A stretch of DNA of 64,000 nt from Cryptomeria japonica. Its lineage: Eukaryota > Streptophyta > Pinopsida > Cupressales > Cupressaceae. A model generated the notes under the pieces. The model was not told the DNA's origin, made no database searches, and worked only from the letters and a program-made list of their open reading frames with translations. Each line of letters begins with the position of its first letter. The first letter of the stretch is position 1. The DNA lies in contig NC_081406.1 in assembly GCF_030272615.1 (NCBI RefSeq), forward strand, positions 259,831,386 through 259,895,385. The letters are read 5' to 3'. A program made the position numbers and the translations under genes. Below, piece after piece: positions 1 through 11,375 of this stretch.

Positions 1-260
1 ACCTGTATTTCCTTGTGCTCTCTCCCTCATACTAATGCCTCACTGGGATTGAAATAAGCCTTCAACAACTACCCCAACTGATCCATGCAATTATTTTTCA
101 TTACAAATGCTTAAACAAGGAAATTTTGTCATTTCCCACCAAAATGGCACTAGCCTTTATTTTCAAATATTTGAACTTAAAACTCTTATTAACCAATCTC
201 TACTGACTTCTACCCAAAGCTAATGAATCTTAAAGGATCAAAATGCTTTATCCAATATGT

Positions 261-893
261 CTAAACACTTTCAAGACCCTCCCAAATCCTATAACCATGA
301 AATCCTATATTTGGTCGTATGGTCCCATTATGACCATTAGGACAATTAACCATTACATTAGGATCATTACAATAAAATGCCATAATTGGCTTTAGGATAT
401 CAAAATTGAGTCTATTAGACCCATACACCTTCTTGTCCTGCTTCGATGGTGTCCTCCAAGTTGTCTTCATGTTAGGGGCTCCTGCACCATACTCCCTCCC
501 AATGAAAAATCTCTTGTCCCAAGAGAACAAAACTTTTGTGTTCAGATCTTGTAATTCTTGTGATGATTTTTTGGTACATGTTTGCACCTCATTCAACAGC
601 TCAAATGGAGCTCTCCTACCTCTGCAACTTGCATCAATCTCAAAACAAGAATTACTACTCAAAAAATTATGTTTTGGTCCCCTCATGGAACTATCTTTTG
701 TCTGCCTTTGCTACCTTATTTCATCTGCTATTTGATATGCCTTTTGGTGAACACCAATGTCACCATGACTACCCCTCTTATGCACTCCAATAGGACACAA
801 AATTGACCCCACCATTATACCATCCACACTCCTATTCCACGGTACATCTGTTCTTACTAACTTGATGTCATCAACCAATATCTTTTGCTTCAC
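261..893 (-). pseudogene. Unrecognised reading frame downstream of protease, unit A
   Basis: I do not recognise this protein. It is a 211-codon stretch in one frame, broken by an in-frame stop near 709-711, lying after the protease where reverse transcriptase would be expected. The same frame is present in units B (3995-4626) and C (28919-29128), so it is a real part of the family. Visible features are a segment with KRGSHGDIGVHQKA, a segment KTTWRTPSKQDKKVYGSN and a C-terminal part rich in Asn, Pro and Gly ending GLESV. No RT, RNase H or integrase motif is visible. It could be captured sequence or a much diverged 3' pol end. Confidence 0.45.
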
Positions 894-1031
894 ATGAGGC
901 TTATTTCCAACCTACAAACTCACATGTATCAGATCTCCAAAACATATGACACTATTGTCATTTGTGTCAACAACATCCAAAAGTTTTAACAAAAAATTTT
1001 GCCCATCTTTATGCACAAGATATATATTAGT

Positions 1032-1325
1032 TTAGTCATCATTCATTGTCTTTCTCCCTTTTTGCCAAGGTCTTCTTAGTATTAAGTGTGCACAAGTCAT
1101 AGGTACCACATCACACGAAAATCTATCATGATATTCCCCAATTGAAAAATTGACATATGCTTGTTCCTGAATGAGGATATATTGTTCCTTCCTGACCCAA
1201 GTAGCATAATAAGGACATCTATGAGAAAATATTTGTAAAGTAATTTTATTGATCATCTCATAGGAAACCAAGTTATTATGTGAACCTGAATCTACAATCA
1301 ATTTACAAATTTTACCTTGACACAA
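1032..1325 (-). pseudogene. Retropepsin-like protease domain, unit A
   Basis: Aspartic protease domain of a retroelement polyprotein. The N-terminal part has the catalytic triad context LIVDSGSHNNLVS, and the C-terminal part has HLILRRPWQKGRK, matching the usual ILG-x-PW-element of Ty3-type proteases with the ILG glycine changed to R. It lies downstream of gag on the same strand. The frame is closed after NDD by a stop where unit B reads on. The domain is related in order and motifs to that of element 3 (42118-42816). It is not expected to be functional as an isolated fragment. Confidence 0.7.
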
Positions 1326-1455
1326 CCACTGAGTTCTAAAAATTGATACCTTAGGCTCTTCTTGTTTTATGCAACTTGCCTTTATTAATCATGAGGAATT
1401 CTCCTTCCAACACTGGACTTGCTTTCAATGGTTCATTTTCTTCTTTCTTTTCTTC

Positions 1456-2607
1456 TTATTGTGTCAGGTTGACTCTTCTATCCCTGCCTCTATCTGGTTG
1501 TTCCCACTTACAGCATTTAAAGGAAGGATGCCCCACTTCATTACAATTGAAGCATTTTCTTGTGAAAGTGCCTCTACCAGCCCCAAATCTTCCACCTCCT
1601 CTGTATCCTCCTCTTGAATCAGAAGATGTCTCTTTTCCTTTCTCATTGTTTTTTCCTTGTTCCCAATTTGTTCTACCTCCTCTTCTTCCTCCTCCTCTTC
1701 CACCATTCCCTTGTCTTTCCTGCTTCCTCTTCAACTTCTCTTCTGCTGTAATGGCCAACTGAAAACATTCTCCCAATGTCCTAGGCATCTGCAAACCTAT
1801 TTCATCTTGAAGTTTTAATCTTAACCCATTCAAGTACCTTGGTATCTTCTCTTCTTGATAATCTAGACCCCCTCTGATACTAAGCTTATGAAATTTCTCA
1901 GTATAGGACATCACATCCATGTCCTTTTGCTTCAAATTCTGCCTCATCTTCTTCACATGAATTGTATAATCAGATGGTAAAAAATGATCCTTAATCAAAT
2001 CCTTCATTCTAGCCCATGCTGTGATCTTTGCCAACCCTCTAGCCATCCTGTCATTTTGTATATCATACCACCATGTCAAGTATGTACCTCTCAACTTAGT
2101 TTTTTCAAACTTCACTTTCTTTTCTTCATCCATTTCCTTAAATTCAAAGTAGTTTTCTAAGGCATCTAACCAACCTAAGACTTCTTCACTATTCATCCTC
2201 CCTTGGTAAATAAGTAGGTCAATGTTATTCTTACCTCCACCTTGGACTACCTTTAGTAAGCTCACCAATCTCTTCTCTTTGGGATCTTCTTCACCCCTTC
2301 TAGGCTCTTCATGTTGTTCCCCTTCATTGTGTGCTTCCACTTCTTCACTCATCTCCTCTCTTGTAGGTTCTCCCCTATCTTTTTATTAGGCTTCAATCCT
2401 TGCTAGAATTTGTAAACTCTCTCTCCTTTGTTGTCTATCCTCCCTATCCTTTGTTGCTTCCAACTCCCTCTTTTCCTTCTTCTCTCTTTCAAGGGCTTCT
2501 CTCAACTCCTCTATCTCCCTAGCCATTTGATTTTTAGGTGCCATCTTATCAAATCCTTCCCTCATATATCTACTCACTTCTATGATACCAATCTGATGTA
2601 GAGGCAA
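1456..2607 (-). pseudogene. Gag polyprotein, unit A
   Basis: Structural capsid protein of a Ty3/gypsy-type element. The N-terminal part (2386-2607) is a charged probable coiled coil with REIEELREALEREKKEKREL. Two consecutive in-frame TAA codons near 2384-2389 separate it from the main part (1456-2352), which stays in the same frame. The main part has the capsid-like block with LDALENYFEF and LTWWYDIQND, then the FLPSDYTIHVKKMRQNLKQK region, an Arg/Gly-rich stretch and one zinc knuckle, CFNCNEVGHPSFKC, of exact CX2CX4HX4C form. Unit B has no stops at the matching site. Similar blocks occur in element 3 gag. Confidence 0.85.
2580..2590 (-). promoter_or_regulatory. Primer binding site, unit A
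   Basis: On the minus strand TGGTATCATAG lies 3 bp inside the LTR end. It matches the start of the plant initiator-methionine tRNA primer site TGGTATCAGAGC apart from one base. Unit B has TGGTATTAGAG at the same place (6310-6320). Confidence 0.6.
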
Positions 2608-3960
2608 GAGGTTTAATTGAAAACTTGCAGATAAATGTATGATAAGAACCCAAACCCAACACTCTTAAGGTGTTTGAAATGCACCTAATAACTCTAAGAG
2701 GCTCAAAACTTTTCTTTCACTAAGCGAAGTGGCTCCTCTACCTCTACACCATTTAAACACTCTCAAAAAACATGTGTCTAAGGTCCACAAGTCATCAAGT
2801 CTTCATTTGTCAAGACAACCCTAGTACTAGCCTTCAACTAGGCCTAGGCTCCTACTAGCCCTCCAAACATTGTTTTAGGCAGTTATCTCCCAAAAGTTGC
2901 GAAACAATAGATAAAAAGACCATGGATTAGGATACCCTTTTCAACCAAAAATAACATTTTCAAGTCTTAGGCACTATTACCTTGGACCAAATATTACAAA
3001 AACTCATTGTCCTTTGTAGCTGGTAGGCTAATTAGGCCAAATTTGCAAAGGAAGTACTCACAAAACACAATTCCAAAAAGAACCCCTCTATACAATCTTT
3101 GGTTATGATCCAAAATCAAGGATTTTATAGGTTATATGGTTAGGTCATGCTTCTATATATCCTAACTCCAAAACCCTCTCTATTTCACCCTTAAACCTAG
3201 GGCTTGCTCAAAAACCCATCAAAAATCACTTCCAAAATTAAATGAATGATTATTCACCATGTCCTCAACATACCCTTACTAATTCCATCACAAAAATTAC
3301 CCCTCCTTAAGGCCAATCTGCTACTGCTATAACTGTGGCACTAAAACCATGCATTTTCAGTCAAATTTCCATGGTGTACACCAAACTTTCACTCCTTCTT
3401 GTCATTAAAGTGTCAGGAATGTATGATACAATTTAGGTATGATCCAATACATAGGAAACAGAGTCTTACATCTATGGTTGGATCATTATTTCAAAGGAAA
3501 ACAACAAAACAGTGAACAAAGAGACTGCAAACTTAGGAATAGTCAGCACACTATGTTATCCCAGGGTATATTGAACCTTCAGAAAGTTATGAACATGTAA
3601 GAATGTACAAACAATACTCTTACTTCATAACAAAACCAATATCAAATCTACCTCAATGCAAAGAAAGCATGAAAACCACATATTTGCTGGAAAATAAAGA
3701 AGTTGTATTATTGTTTGAGTTACAGTCTGTACAACATGTACTTCCTTGTGTGCTCTTGCTCATACTAATTCCTCTTAGGGCTTTAAATAGGCCTCCAACA
3801 ACTGCCCCAACCAATCCATGTAGTTATTTTTCATTACAAATGCTTAAACAAGCAAATTTTGTCATTTCCCAACCAAAATGGCACTAGCCATTATTTTCAA
3901 ATATTTGAAATTAAAACTCTTATTAACCAACCTATACTGACTTCTACCCAAAGATAATGA
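2594..3960 (-). repeat. LTR-like segment between units A and B (right edge approximate)
   Basis: Non-coding segment between the primer site of unit A and the 3' reading frame of unit B. The inner end on the minus strand is CTCTACATCA, ending CA just before the primer site. The outer end is near 3950-3990, but I could not place the TG. The same sequence recurs at 6323-6414 plus 17170-17469 plus 27917-28900, and its 3' part at 1-260. No open frame of note. Confidence 0.55.
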
Positions 3961-3994
3961 CTCTTAAAGCATCAAAATGCTTTATCCAATAGGT

Positions 3995-4626
3995 CTAAAC
4001 ACTTTTAAGACCCTCACAAATCCTATAACCATGAAATCCTATATTTGGTCCTATGGTCGAATTAGGACAATTAGGACAATTAACCATTACATTAGGATCA
4101 TTACAATAAAATGCCATAATTGGATTTAGGATATCAAAATTGAGTCTATTAGACCCATACACCTTCATGTCATGCTTCCATGGTGTCTTCCAAGTTGTCT
4201 TCATGTCAGGGGCTCTTGCACCATACTCCCCACCAATGAAAAATCTCTTGTCCCAAGAGAAAAAAACTTTTGTGTTCAAATCTTGTAATTCCTATGATGA
4301 TTTTTTGGTACATGTTTGTACCTTGTTCAATAGCTCAAATGGAGCTCTCCTACCTTTGCAACCTGCATCAATCTCAAAACAAGAATTAGTACTCAAAATA
4401 TATGTTTTGGTCCCCTCATGGAATTGTCTTTTGTCTGCCTTTGCTGCCTTCTTTCATTTGCTATTTGATCTGCCTTTTGGTGAACACCAATGTCACTATG
4501 ACTGCCCCTCTTTTGCACTCCAATAGGACACAAAATTGATCCCACCATTATACCATCCACACTCCTATTCCATGGTACATCTATTCTTACTAACTTGTTG
4601 TCATCAACCACCATTTTTTGTTTCAC
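3995..4626 (-). pseudogene. Unrecognised reading frame downstream of protease, unit B
   Basis: Homologue of the unit A frame at 261-893, here in two overlapping pieces, 4393-4626 and 3995-4279, so at least one frameshift lies near 4280-4400. Unit B reads RRQQRQTKDNSMRGPKH where unit A has a stop. The conserved features are the EYGARAPDMKTTWKTPWKH block and the C-terminal NPIMAFYCNDPNVMVNCP block. Function unknown; no enzymatic motif visible. Confidence 0.45.
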
Positions 4627-4644
4627 ATGAGGCTTATCTCCAAC

Positions 4645-5057
4645 CTACAAACTCACATATATCGGATCTCCAAAACATATGACACTTTTTTCATTTGTGT
4701 CAACAACATCCAAAGGATTTAACAAAAAAAATTTCCCATCTTTATGCACAAGATATATATTAGTGTAGCCTTCATACATTGTCTTTCTCCCATATTGCCA
4801 AGGTCTTCCTAGGATTAAGTGTGCACAAGTCATAGGTACCACATTACACAAAACCCTATCATGATATTCCCCAATTGAAAAATTGACATATGCTTGTTCC
4901 TGAATGAGGATATGTTGTTCTTTGTTGACCCAAGTAGCATAATAAGGACATCTATGAGAAAATCCTTATAAATTATTTTATTGATCATCTCATAGGAAAC
5001 CAAGTTATAATGTAAACCTAAAGCTACAATCAATTTACAAATTTTACCTTGACACAA
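4645..5057 (-). pseudogene. Retropepsin-like protease domain, unit B (active site lost)
   Basis: Same domain as 1032-1325. The active-site context reads LIVALGLHYNLVS instead of LIVDSGSHNNLVS, so the catalytic Asp is replaced by Ala and the Ser by Leu. A frameshift splits it into 4830-5057 and 4645-4851, with HLILGRPWQYGRKTM in the second piece, where the ILG motif is intact. This copy cannot be an active protease. Confidence 0.7.
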
Positions 5058-5194
5058 ACACTGAGTTCTGAAAATTGATACCTTAGGCTCTTCTTATTGC
5101 TGCAACTTGTCTTTGTTAATCATGAGGAATTCTCCTTCCAGCATTGGACTTTCTTTCAATGGTTCATTTTCTTCTTTCTTTTCTTCTTCTTGTG

Positions 5195-6300
5195 TCAGGT
5201 TGACTCTCTTATCCTTGCCTCTATATAATTATTCCCACTTAGGACATTTAAAGGAAGGATGCCCCACTTCATTACAATTGAAGCATATGCCTGTGAAAGT
5301 GCCTCTACTGGCCCCAAATCTTCCACCTCCTCTGTATCCTCCTCTTGAATCAGAAGATGTCTATTTTCCTTTCCCATTGCTTTGTCCTTGTTCCCAATTT
5401 GTTCTACCACCTCTTCCTCTTCCTCCTCTTTCACTGTTCCCTTGTCTTTCCTGCTTCCTCTTCAACTTCTCTTCTTCTCTAATGGCCAACTGAAAACATT
5501 CTCCTAATGTCCTAGGCATCTGCAAACCTATTTCATCTTGAAGGTTGAATCTTAACCCATTCAAGTACCTTGATATCTTCTCTTATTAATACTCTAGACC
5601 CCCTCTGATACTAAGCTTATGAAATTGCTCAATATAGGACATCACATCCATGTCCTTTTGCTTCAAATTATCCCTCATCTTCTTCACATGAATTGTATAA
5701 TCAGATGGTAAAAATTGATCCTTAATCAAATCCTTCATTCTAGCCCATGTTGTGATCTTTTCCAACCCTCTGCCATCTTGTCATTTTGTATATCAAACCA
5801 TGATGTCAAGGTTGTACCTCTCAACTTATTTTTTGCAAACTTCACTTTCTTTTCTTCATCCATTTCCTCAAATTCAAAGTAGTTGTCTAAGGCATCTAAC
5901 CAACCTAAGACTTCTTCACTATCCATCCTCCCTTGGTAAATAGGTAGGTCAATGTTATTCTTACCTCCACCTTGGACTGCCTTTAGTAAGCTCACCAATC
6001 TCTTCTCTTTGGGATCTTCTTCACCCCTTCTAGGCTCTTCATGTCATTTCCCTTCATTGTGTGCTTCCACTTCTTCACTCATCTCCTCTCTTCTAGGCTC
6101 TCTCGTTTCTTTCTCTAAGGATTCAATCCTTGCTAGAATTTGTAACCTCTCTCCTTCATAGTCTATCCTCCCTATCATTTGTTGTTTCCAACTCCCTCTT
6201 TTCCCTCTTCTCTCTTTCAAGGGCTTCTCTCAACTCCTCTATCTCCCTAGCCATTTGATTTTTTAGGTGTCATCTTATCAAAGCCTTCCCTCAAATATCT
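5195..6300 (-). pseudogene. Gag polyprotein, unit B
   Basis: Colinear with unit A gag but in several frames: 5735-5998 holds the capsid-like start (LDALDNYFEFEEMDEEKK, LTSWFDIQND), 5361-5564 the block with PRTLGECFQLAI and the Arg/Gly stretch, and 5195-5434 the tail. The zinc knuckle is damaged: the unit A residues C-F-N-C are replaced, and the matching codons read AYASIVMKW in the neighbouring frame. The coiled-coil start at 6060-6300 lacks the tandem stops of unit A. Confidence 0.7.
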
Positions 6301-6414
6301 ACTCACTTCTCTAATACCAATCTGATGCAGAGGCAAGAGGTTTAATTGCAAACTTGCAGATAAATGTATGATAAGGACCCAAACCCAACACTCCTAAGGC
6401 ATTTCAAATGCACC

Positions 6415-7143
6415 TGTATATGGTGAAAATGGATAACAATAATAATGATATTGAAAGGCTAAATGAATTCAACCACAAAACCCTAGCCTAACAACAACAA
6501 AGATCCACCATAACATATGAAGATTACCTAAGACAATGCAAATAAAATGAAATCACAAAGATTATACCATCACATGTCCAATAGGGTTTTGATCTCCATT
6601 ATTCCTATCTCCATTGATCTTGCTTGATATATTTGCTCTCAGATTTTATGTGCACAAGAGCTCAACAAAGAACGGAATGTGGTTGCAAGTAGGATCGCAC
6701 ATGAAAGTGCAAAGCTTAGTGTAGTCAAGTAGTCAATGGGGGGGGTTTGATAATGAAGGAAGCATCTCCTTATATAGAAGACACTATATGAAATGGAGGG
6801 ATAAGATTGAGAGGTGTAAAAGGAGGTCGGCTATGATTAGAGGGTAGGTAAAAGAAATAATAAAATAATGAAACAGGTAAGTAGTGTATGAATTAAGAGA
6901 TGAATGACATGTGTCATGGGTAGAAAAGGTTAATGAATTAATTAAATAAATAAAGATTTATTTAATTAATAGAAGGAGTGAGATCAATTAAATAAATAAG
7001 ATATTTATTTAATTTAGGAAAAGGATAATTTAAATAAATAAATGTATTTATTTAAATGACAAAGAAGGTTAGAAGAGGATAAATGAATTAATTAAATAAA
7101 TAAAGATTTATTTAATTAGACTGGACAATTTTGGGTGTCTACA
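6415..7143 (-). repeat. 3' LTR of element 1
   Basis: 729 bp, paired with 16390-17169 (780 bp); the length difference is mostly a missing AATTAAATAAAT-type segment near 7100. The minus strand begins TGTAGACACCCAAAATTGTC and ends ACCATATACA, a mutated ACCATAAACA. A TATA-like TATATAAG is at 6769-6776 on the minus strand. The U3 part holds repeated AT-rich palindromes. Confidence 0.9.
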
Positions 7144-7188
7144 TTTTGCCCCTCTTTGAGACAATGCGGCTTGTCGCATTGTTTCAAA
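7144..7188 (-). promoter_or_regulatory. Polypurine tract with adjoining stem-loop, element 1
   Basis: On the minus strand AAAGAGGGGCAAAA (7144-7157) abuts the 3' LTR and would prime plus-strand DNA synthesis. Directly upstream is a stem-loop: arms 7155-7168 and 7175-7188 pair over 14 bp with one mismatch around a 6-nt loop, and the arm next to the LTR overlaps the start of the polypurine tract. Elements 2 and 4 have the same arrangement. Confidence 0.75.
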
Positions 7189-7787
7189 GAAGATAATATG
7201 AACTGATACAAAGTTGCCCCAAGATGGAAATGATATGCCCCCTCGAGAGATTGGATGAAAATGTCTAAAAAGATCGCAGACAATCTCTCGATAAGAAAGA
7301 AAGGCTAGAATGGACTGACCAGATAAAGTGACAAAGTCATAGGATAATGAAGACTGACTAGGGAAACAAAGGCTAGGGCTAGGGCAATCTATAAGATAGA
7401 CCACGAGGGGAAAACATCCTCATTGTCATCCACACATCCAAGAGATCAAAGTGCAGAGAGAGAATAGAGAAGCAATAGTCAGCATTGATGCACAGATTTG
7501 ATCGCGTTCACCGATTTCAGAGGCTAGCAGATGCGGGAGAGTCAGTAAGTACCACAAAACCTCCTTGTACTTTGATGCATTTATTGTTGTCATTAATGCA
7601 TGCTGGGTAATGTAATAAATGCCTATTTATGTCAGGAAAGCACGTTTGTGTCGAAAAATATGAATTTGTGTCTTCTAGGTCAAATCGGCAATTCTGTGAT
7701 GAACATACGCTATCAATTGGATAAGCTGCTGAGAGGATACACTCAAGCAGGTCCTCTAGGGAAAACTAGGATAGATCGAGGCACTTT

Positions 7788-8010
7788 GTGATGAACAGTG
7801 AGTACCAAGATATAGTACTTTGTGATGAACAAGGAGTGCTAAAATATGAGCAGCACTTTGTGATGAACAGTGAGTGCAAATGTGAGCAACACTTTGTGAT
7901 GAACAAGGAGTGCAAAAACACGTAGTACTTTGTGATGAACAGGGAGTACCACTAGGATAGAAGCAACCCTTTGTGATGAACAGTGAGTGTCACTAGGATG
8001 GAGATTATTG
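7788..8010 (-). repeat. Tandem repeat with core CACTTTGTGATGAACA, element 1
   Basis: About seven degenerate copies of a ~22-bp core, CACTTTGTGATGAACAGKGAGT as written on the plus strand, separated by short variable spacers. Element 2 has about four copies in the opposite orientation at 26185-26315. Non-coding, between the integrase tail and the 3' LTR. Confidence 0.75.
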
Positions 8011-8077
8011 CTTTGTGTGACTGTAAGAGTATTTGCCTATGCTGGAGTCATAGGAGAGATTCCCATCGACTCAGAGG

Positions 8078-8341
8078 TTGCGACCTGAGTTGACAGTCGA
8101 GGACCGAGCTGCGATTGAGGCTATGGGATTGAGACATATTTTGTATGTGTCAGAGTTTCAAGTGAACATGGGATTTCTGACTGCACTGGTAGAGAGGTGG
8201 CACTCTGAGACTTGCACTTTTCATTTGTTGATGGGGGAGATGACAGTCACCCTGGAGGATGTATACAGGATTCTGCGGATACTGATCGATGGGGAGCTGA
8301 TTCCGTACGATCGAGATGGAGACAGGGATTCCCTTAGATGA
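8078..8341 (+). pseudogene. Plant mobile domain (PMD, MAIN-like) fragment, antisense in element 1
   Basis: An 87-codon frame on the plus strand, opposite to the element. It has the hallmark PMD segment: ALVERWHSETCTFHL, then MGEMTVTLEDV and a degraded LRILIDGELIPYDRD where family members read LGLPIDGxPV. The PMD family includes the Arabidopsis MAIN and MAIL proteins, nuclear proteins linked to silencing, and is often carried by transposable elements. After the stop the same frame continues with recognisable but broken sequence to about 8586 (RVGHVAWDTMAWT, then a Ser/Pro-rich tail), so a longer gene piece was present. Element 2 lacks this ~1-kb segment. Antisense extra frames between pol and the 3' LTR are known in Tat-lineage Ty3 elements. 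Confidence 0.75.
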
Positions 8342-10313
8342 GTGTTCTAGGATCCGGGACTGGAGATGAGGGTGGGACATGTGGCATGGGATACCATGGC
8401 ATGGACATGATTAGCACTACCAACAGTGTTGGTAGGAGTTATCAGCGGGTTCCTCTGTTCAGATAGGGCGACACAATGGGTGGTTGCAGAGGACATAGGG
8501 GCTAGGAGAGATTATGTTGGGGTGGGTCCTTCTAGGGCTCAGACTCCGTCAAGGCCAGCTGGCTCTGAGGGAGGGAATTCATCATAGCTGTAGAGGGCTC
8601 CCTATGTATCAGTATTGTACCATTTTTGTATGATGATGTAGACACCTGCGGGTGATTGTAGCCATATGATTTTGACATCATTGTATCATGGCACTTTATA
8701 TATATATATATATATGAGATGATTCATCTTTGCGGTAGCTATATGCATGTGTACCTATGTGATGTATGTTTCATGATGCTTATGATATGGATGCAAATAT
8801 ATACCTGAGGAAAGGCAATATTTTTTTGTTCTTTTATGTTTTATGTGTTATGCATATGCAAATGTGAATGTATGAAATGTAGATGAATATGATAATGCAA
8901 ATGACTATTTACATGATGAAAATGTAAAATGTGCTAACATGTGTTGTGTGCAGGATGTGATGCAATTGTGATATCTATATGGATGTATGAAATGCTTATA
9001 TGTGGTAATGCAGGTGCAACTACATGAAATGCAAATGTTTTTGGTGTGTCATTATACTTAGTCGTGTGATAGCAAGTTACGAGGACTCGAGAAGCACGAT
9101 GGAAGTCAATCAAGAAAGGGGGATGAGAGATAGAAGATATGAAAGTGAAAGAGCTTCTTGTGCGTTATCATCATTGAGCTTTATTATGGCAAGTAGGTTA
9201 TGACAATCGAGGCATATGTTTGACCTAGAAAGTCATTGTACCTATTTGCATGGAGATAAGACAATCACAAACAAGGAATGCCCCAATTCATACTAGACTC
9301 TCAGTGTCCTCATATCCTTGGACAAGTCATAGCATTATTAAGAGACAATCCACAGACAACAAATACAAATAGGTGACGATACCCCATCCTCGCCTTTCTA
9401 GTCAAAGACATCCTGGAGATAAAATCTCTAGTCAGAGACATCCTAGAAAAGCTAAAAGACATGTCACCAAAAATAAAAAATAAAACCAAGACTCAACACC
9501 AACATCCACTATAGTCCTCAAGTTTAGTGTCTCTTGTCACTTGTATAAGTCTTATTTGATTGTGGTCACAATGTTTACTTTCACAAAAAGGATAGATAGC
9601 ACTGAACCATAATGTTGTCTGAGTCTATTGAAAGATTTGATTTGTTGAAGCACATTGTTGTTGCTGTGTCTCATCTGAAACTGACTGAATCCATGAAACT
9701 GATACTTTATTGCGAAGAAGATGGAACTTTATTGCAGATTAGCGATGCAAATGCTATTTTATTGCGGATTGTGCGTAGATAGACTAAAGGAAGCTGGAAG
9801 AAATTGTACTCCTTGAAACATGTGATGTTCTCAGTTCCACACCCATCACTAGACATAGGATTTGCCTTAGCCACAGATAGGATCTGATTTATTATGGATG
9901 GAAAGGGAGGTGAAAAGGGAGGTTTATTATGAATGGCTAACCAATCTTGGGTAGATCAATAACAAGCCATGAGGGGAATGGGTAAGTTTATTATGAACGA
10001 ATAGGTTGTGAGTGTGTGCAAAGTGAAGTGATGAAAGAGAATCCTAAAGGAGGGAGGAGCAATGTCTCTACACATGGCGCTGGTGACCCAGTTTTCACCA
10101 TGGTACTTTCCCAGGGCGCCACCGAAGTGGTTTTCACCGTTGGACGAAATTATTTCTCTTTACTTTTTTTGATTTTTCAATGTTTTTTGTGTCACAAGGC
10201 GCCTGTTTGCTAGGTTTTCACCAAGTAACGATTTTTTTTTGTTTTATAATTTTTTTTGTATTTTTGAATTTTTTGATTTTTTTTGTATATTTGAATTAGG
10301 ATATTCCAAAGAG
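8342..10313 (-). other. Non-coding 3' region of element 1
   Basis: No gene. 8587-9025 is TG/AT-rich low complexity with a (TA)n run near 8696-8716. From 9025 the sequence is colinear with element 2 (24894-26160, inverted). 10060-10225 holds the GTGAAAAC and GGCGCC modules; 10230-10300 is a T-rich run. Confidence 0.6.
10060..10225 (-). repeat. GTGAAAAC / GGCGCC modules downstream of pol, element 1
   Basis: On the minus strand three GGTGAAAAC or GTGAAAACC cores alternate with GGCGCC or GGCGCCC boxes over ~165 bp. The same modules are at 24986-25140 in element 2, with one GGCGCC changed to GGTGCC. Their role is unknown. Confidence 0.55.
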
Positions 10314-11375
10314 CTATGTGTAGAACCTACGAATGTGCATGCTATTGATAGGATCCTCCAAAGGTTCACCTTCTATAGTTGAGAGCTGATATGCCCCAGA
10401 TCCATATGCTGCTGTAATGATATAAGGACCAAGCCAATTTGGTTCGAACTTGCCCTTATTCTCTTTGTCTTGCTGATTTTTGGGGTTTTCTTTGAGAACC
10501 AAATCACCTACCTCAAATGTGTGAGGCTTTACCTTGTGATTGTAGCTGCATTGTTCCTTGACTGAATGATGTGTAGCTTGAGTGACTGTATTCCTTGATA
10601 AAGGAATTGAGATAGAATTACTAGTGTGTGGACTACACAAGCCCGTATGCGTGTCACCTAAAGAAGTTTGGGCATCCCTAATAACAAAGTCCTTTGAGGA
10701 AGCTCCATTAAAGGTCCATGATGTATCACCAAAAGGGGATGGATGTGCGGAACAAGTGGATGAGTGATGAAGGCTTATGATTCTGAAAAGAAGTGAAAGT
10801 AGGATAACATGATGGAGACTTGGGATCAACAAGTATGCTTTTTGACTTGAAATTTTAGAACTTTTGCCCCTAGTTATTTTGATATTAGGGGAGATCATCT
10901 CTTGGTATTTTTCCTTCATAGGATTTTTATCCTTGACTTTGATTTTTGTAGAGTCCAATAGCTTTTGATTTTGATTTGAACTAAAGGACTTCTCTCTATT
11001 TTTGACTTTTAGATTTTTCTTTTCAAAGCTTGATTTTTGATCCCCAATTAGTAAGGTCTTTTGTGATTCTTGTTGATCCAAGTTTGGGATAGGAGTGGAG
11101 ATGGAATGAGTGGATGAAATGGTTAAGGCTATAAGAGTTATCAAGAGGGTTGGCGATACGCTCAATAGATTCTTCGTTGGAACCACTCTTAGGACTATTG
11201 ATATCAAGAGATGCTTGCACCAGTAGAGGAGATTTGCATTCAGACTTAGTAGCCACAACACTAAGTGGTTCACACCCAATTCCTTGGTCTTGCATATTGC
11301 TTGTAGATTGTTCCTATCGACAAAATGTGTTAGGAGATAGTGGGAGTTGATCAACATGAAAGATATACTCACCAC
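10314..11375 (-). pseudogene. Pol remnant: low-complexity linker fused to integrase C-terminal tail, element 1
   Basis: One open frame of 353 codons. Codons ~1-75 are out of register with the element's protein; from about codon 90 it follows element 2. It contains a Lys/Ser-rich linker, a hydrophobic stretch LLIPSLHHVILLSLLFRIIS that could span a membrane, a Ser/Thr-rich part (FGDTSWTFNGASS), and an integrase C-terminal tail with HTFEVGDLVL, FEPNWLGPYII and EPLEDPINSMHIRRFY. That last part is the usual GPY/F-type end of Ty3 integrases. Nothing between protease and tail resembles RT, RNase H or the integrase DDE core. Confidence 0.75.

Larger units (their letters stand above)
1..3733 (-). mobile_element. 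Unit A of a tandem gag-protease LTR retrotransposon array (left-truncated)
   Basis: Minus-strand Ty3/gypsy-type element remnant. Read on the minus strand it has an LTR-like segment, a primer site, gag, protease and an unrecognised 3' reading frame, with no reverse transcriptase or integrase. Position 1 aligns with 3734 and with 28674 (all begin near TACTTCCTTGTG or a variant), giving a period of 3733 bp here and about 3728 bp for unit B once its two insertions are removed. The units therefore repeat as LTR-internal-LTR-internal with shared LTRs, which suggests unequal recombination between LTRs. The window starts inside the unit. Confidence 0.75.

Noticed and set aside
261-793. Plus-strand frames at 406-735 and 536-793 and counterparts at 4140-4526
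   Set aside because: Shadows of the minus-strand frame shared by units A-C.
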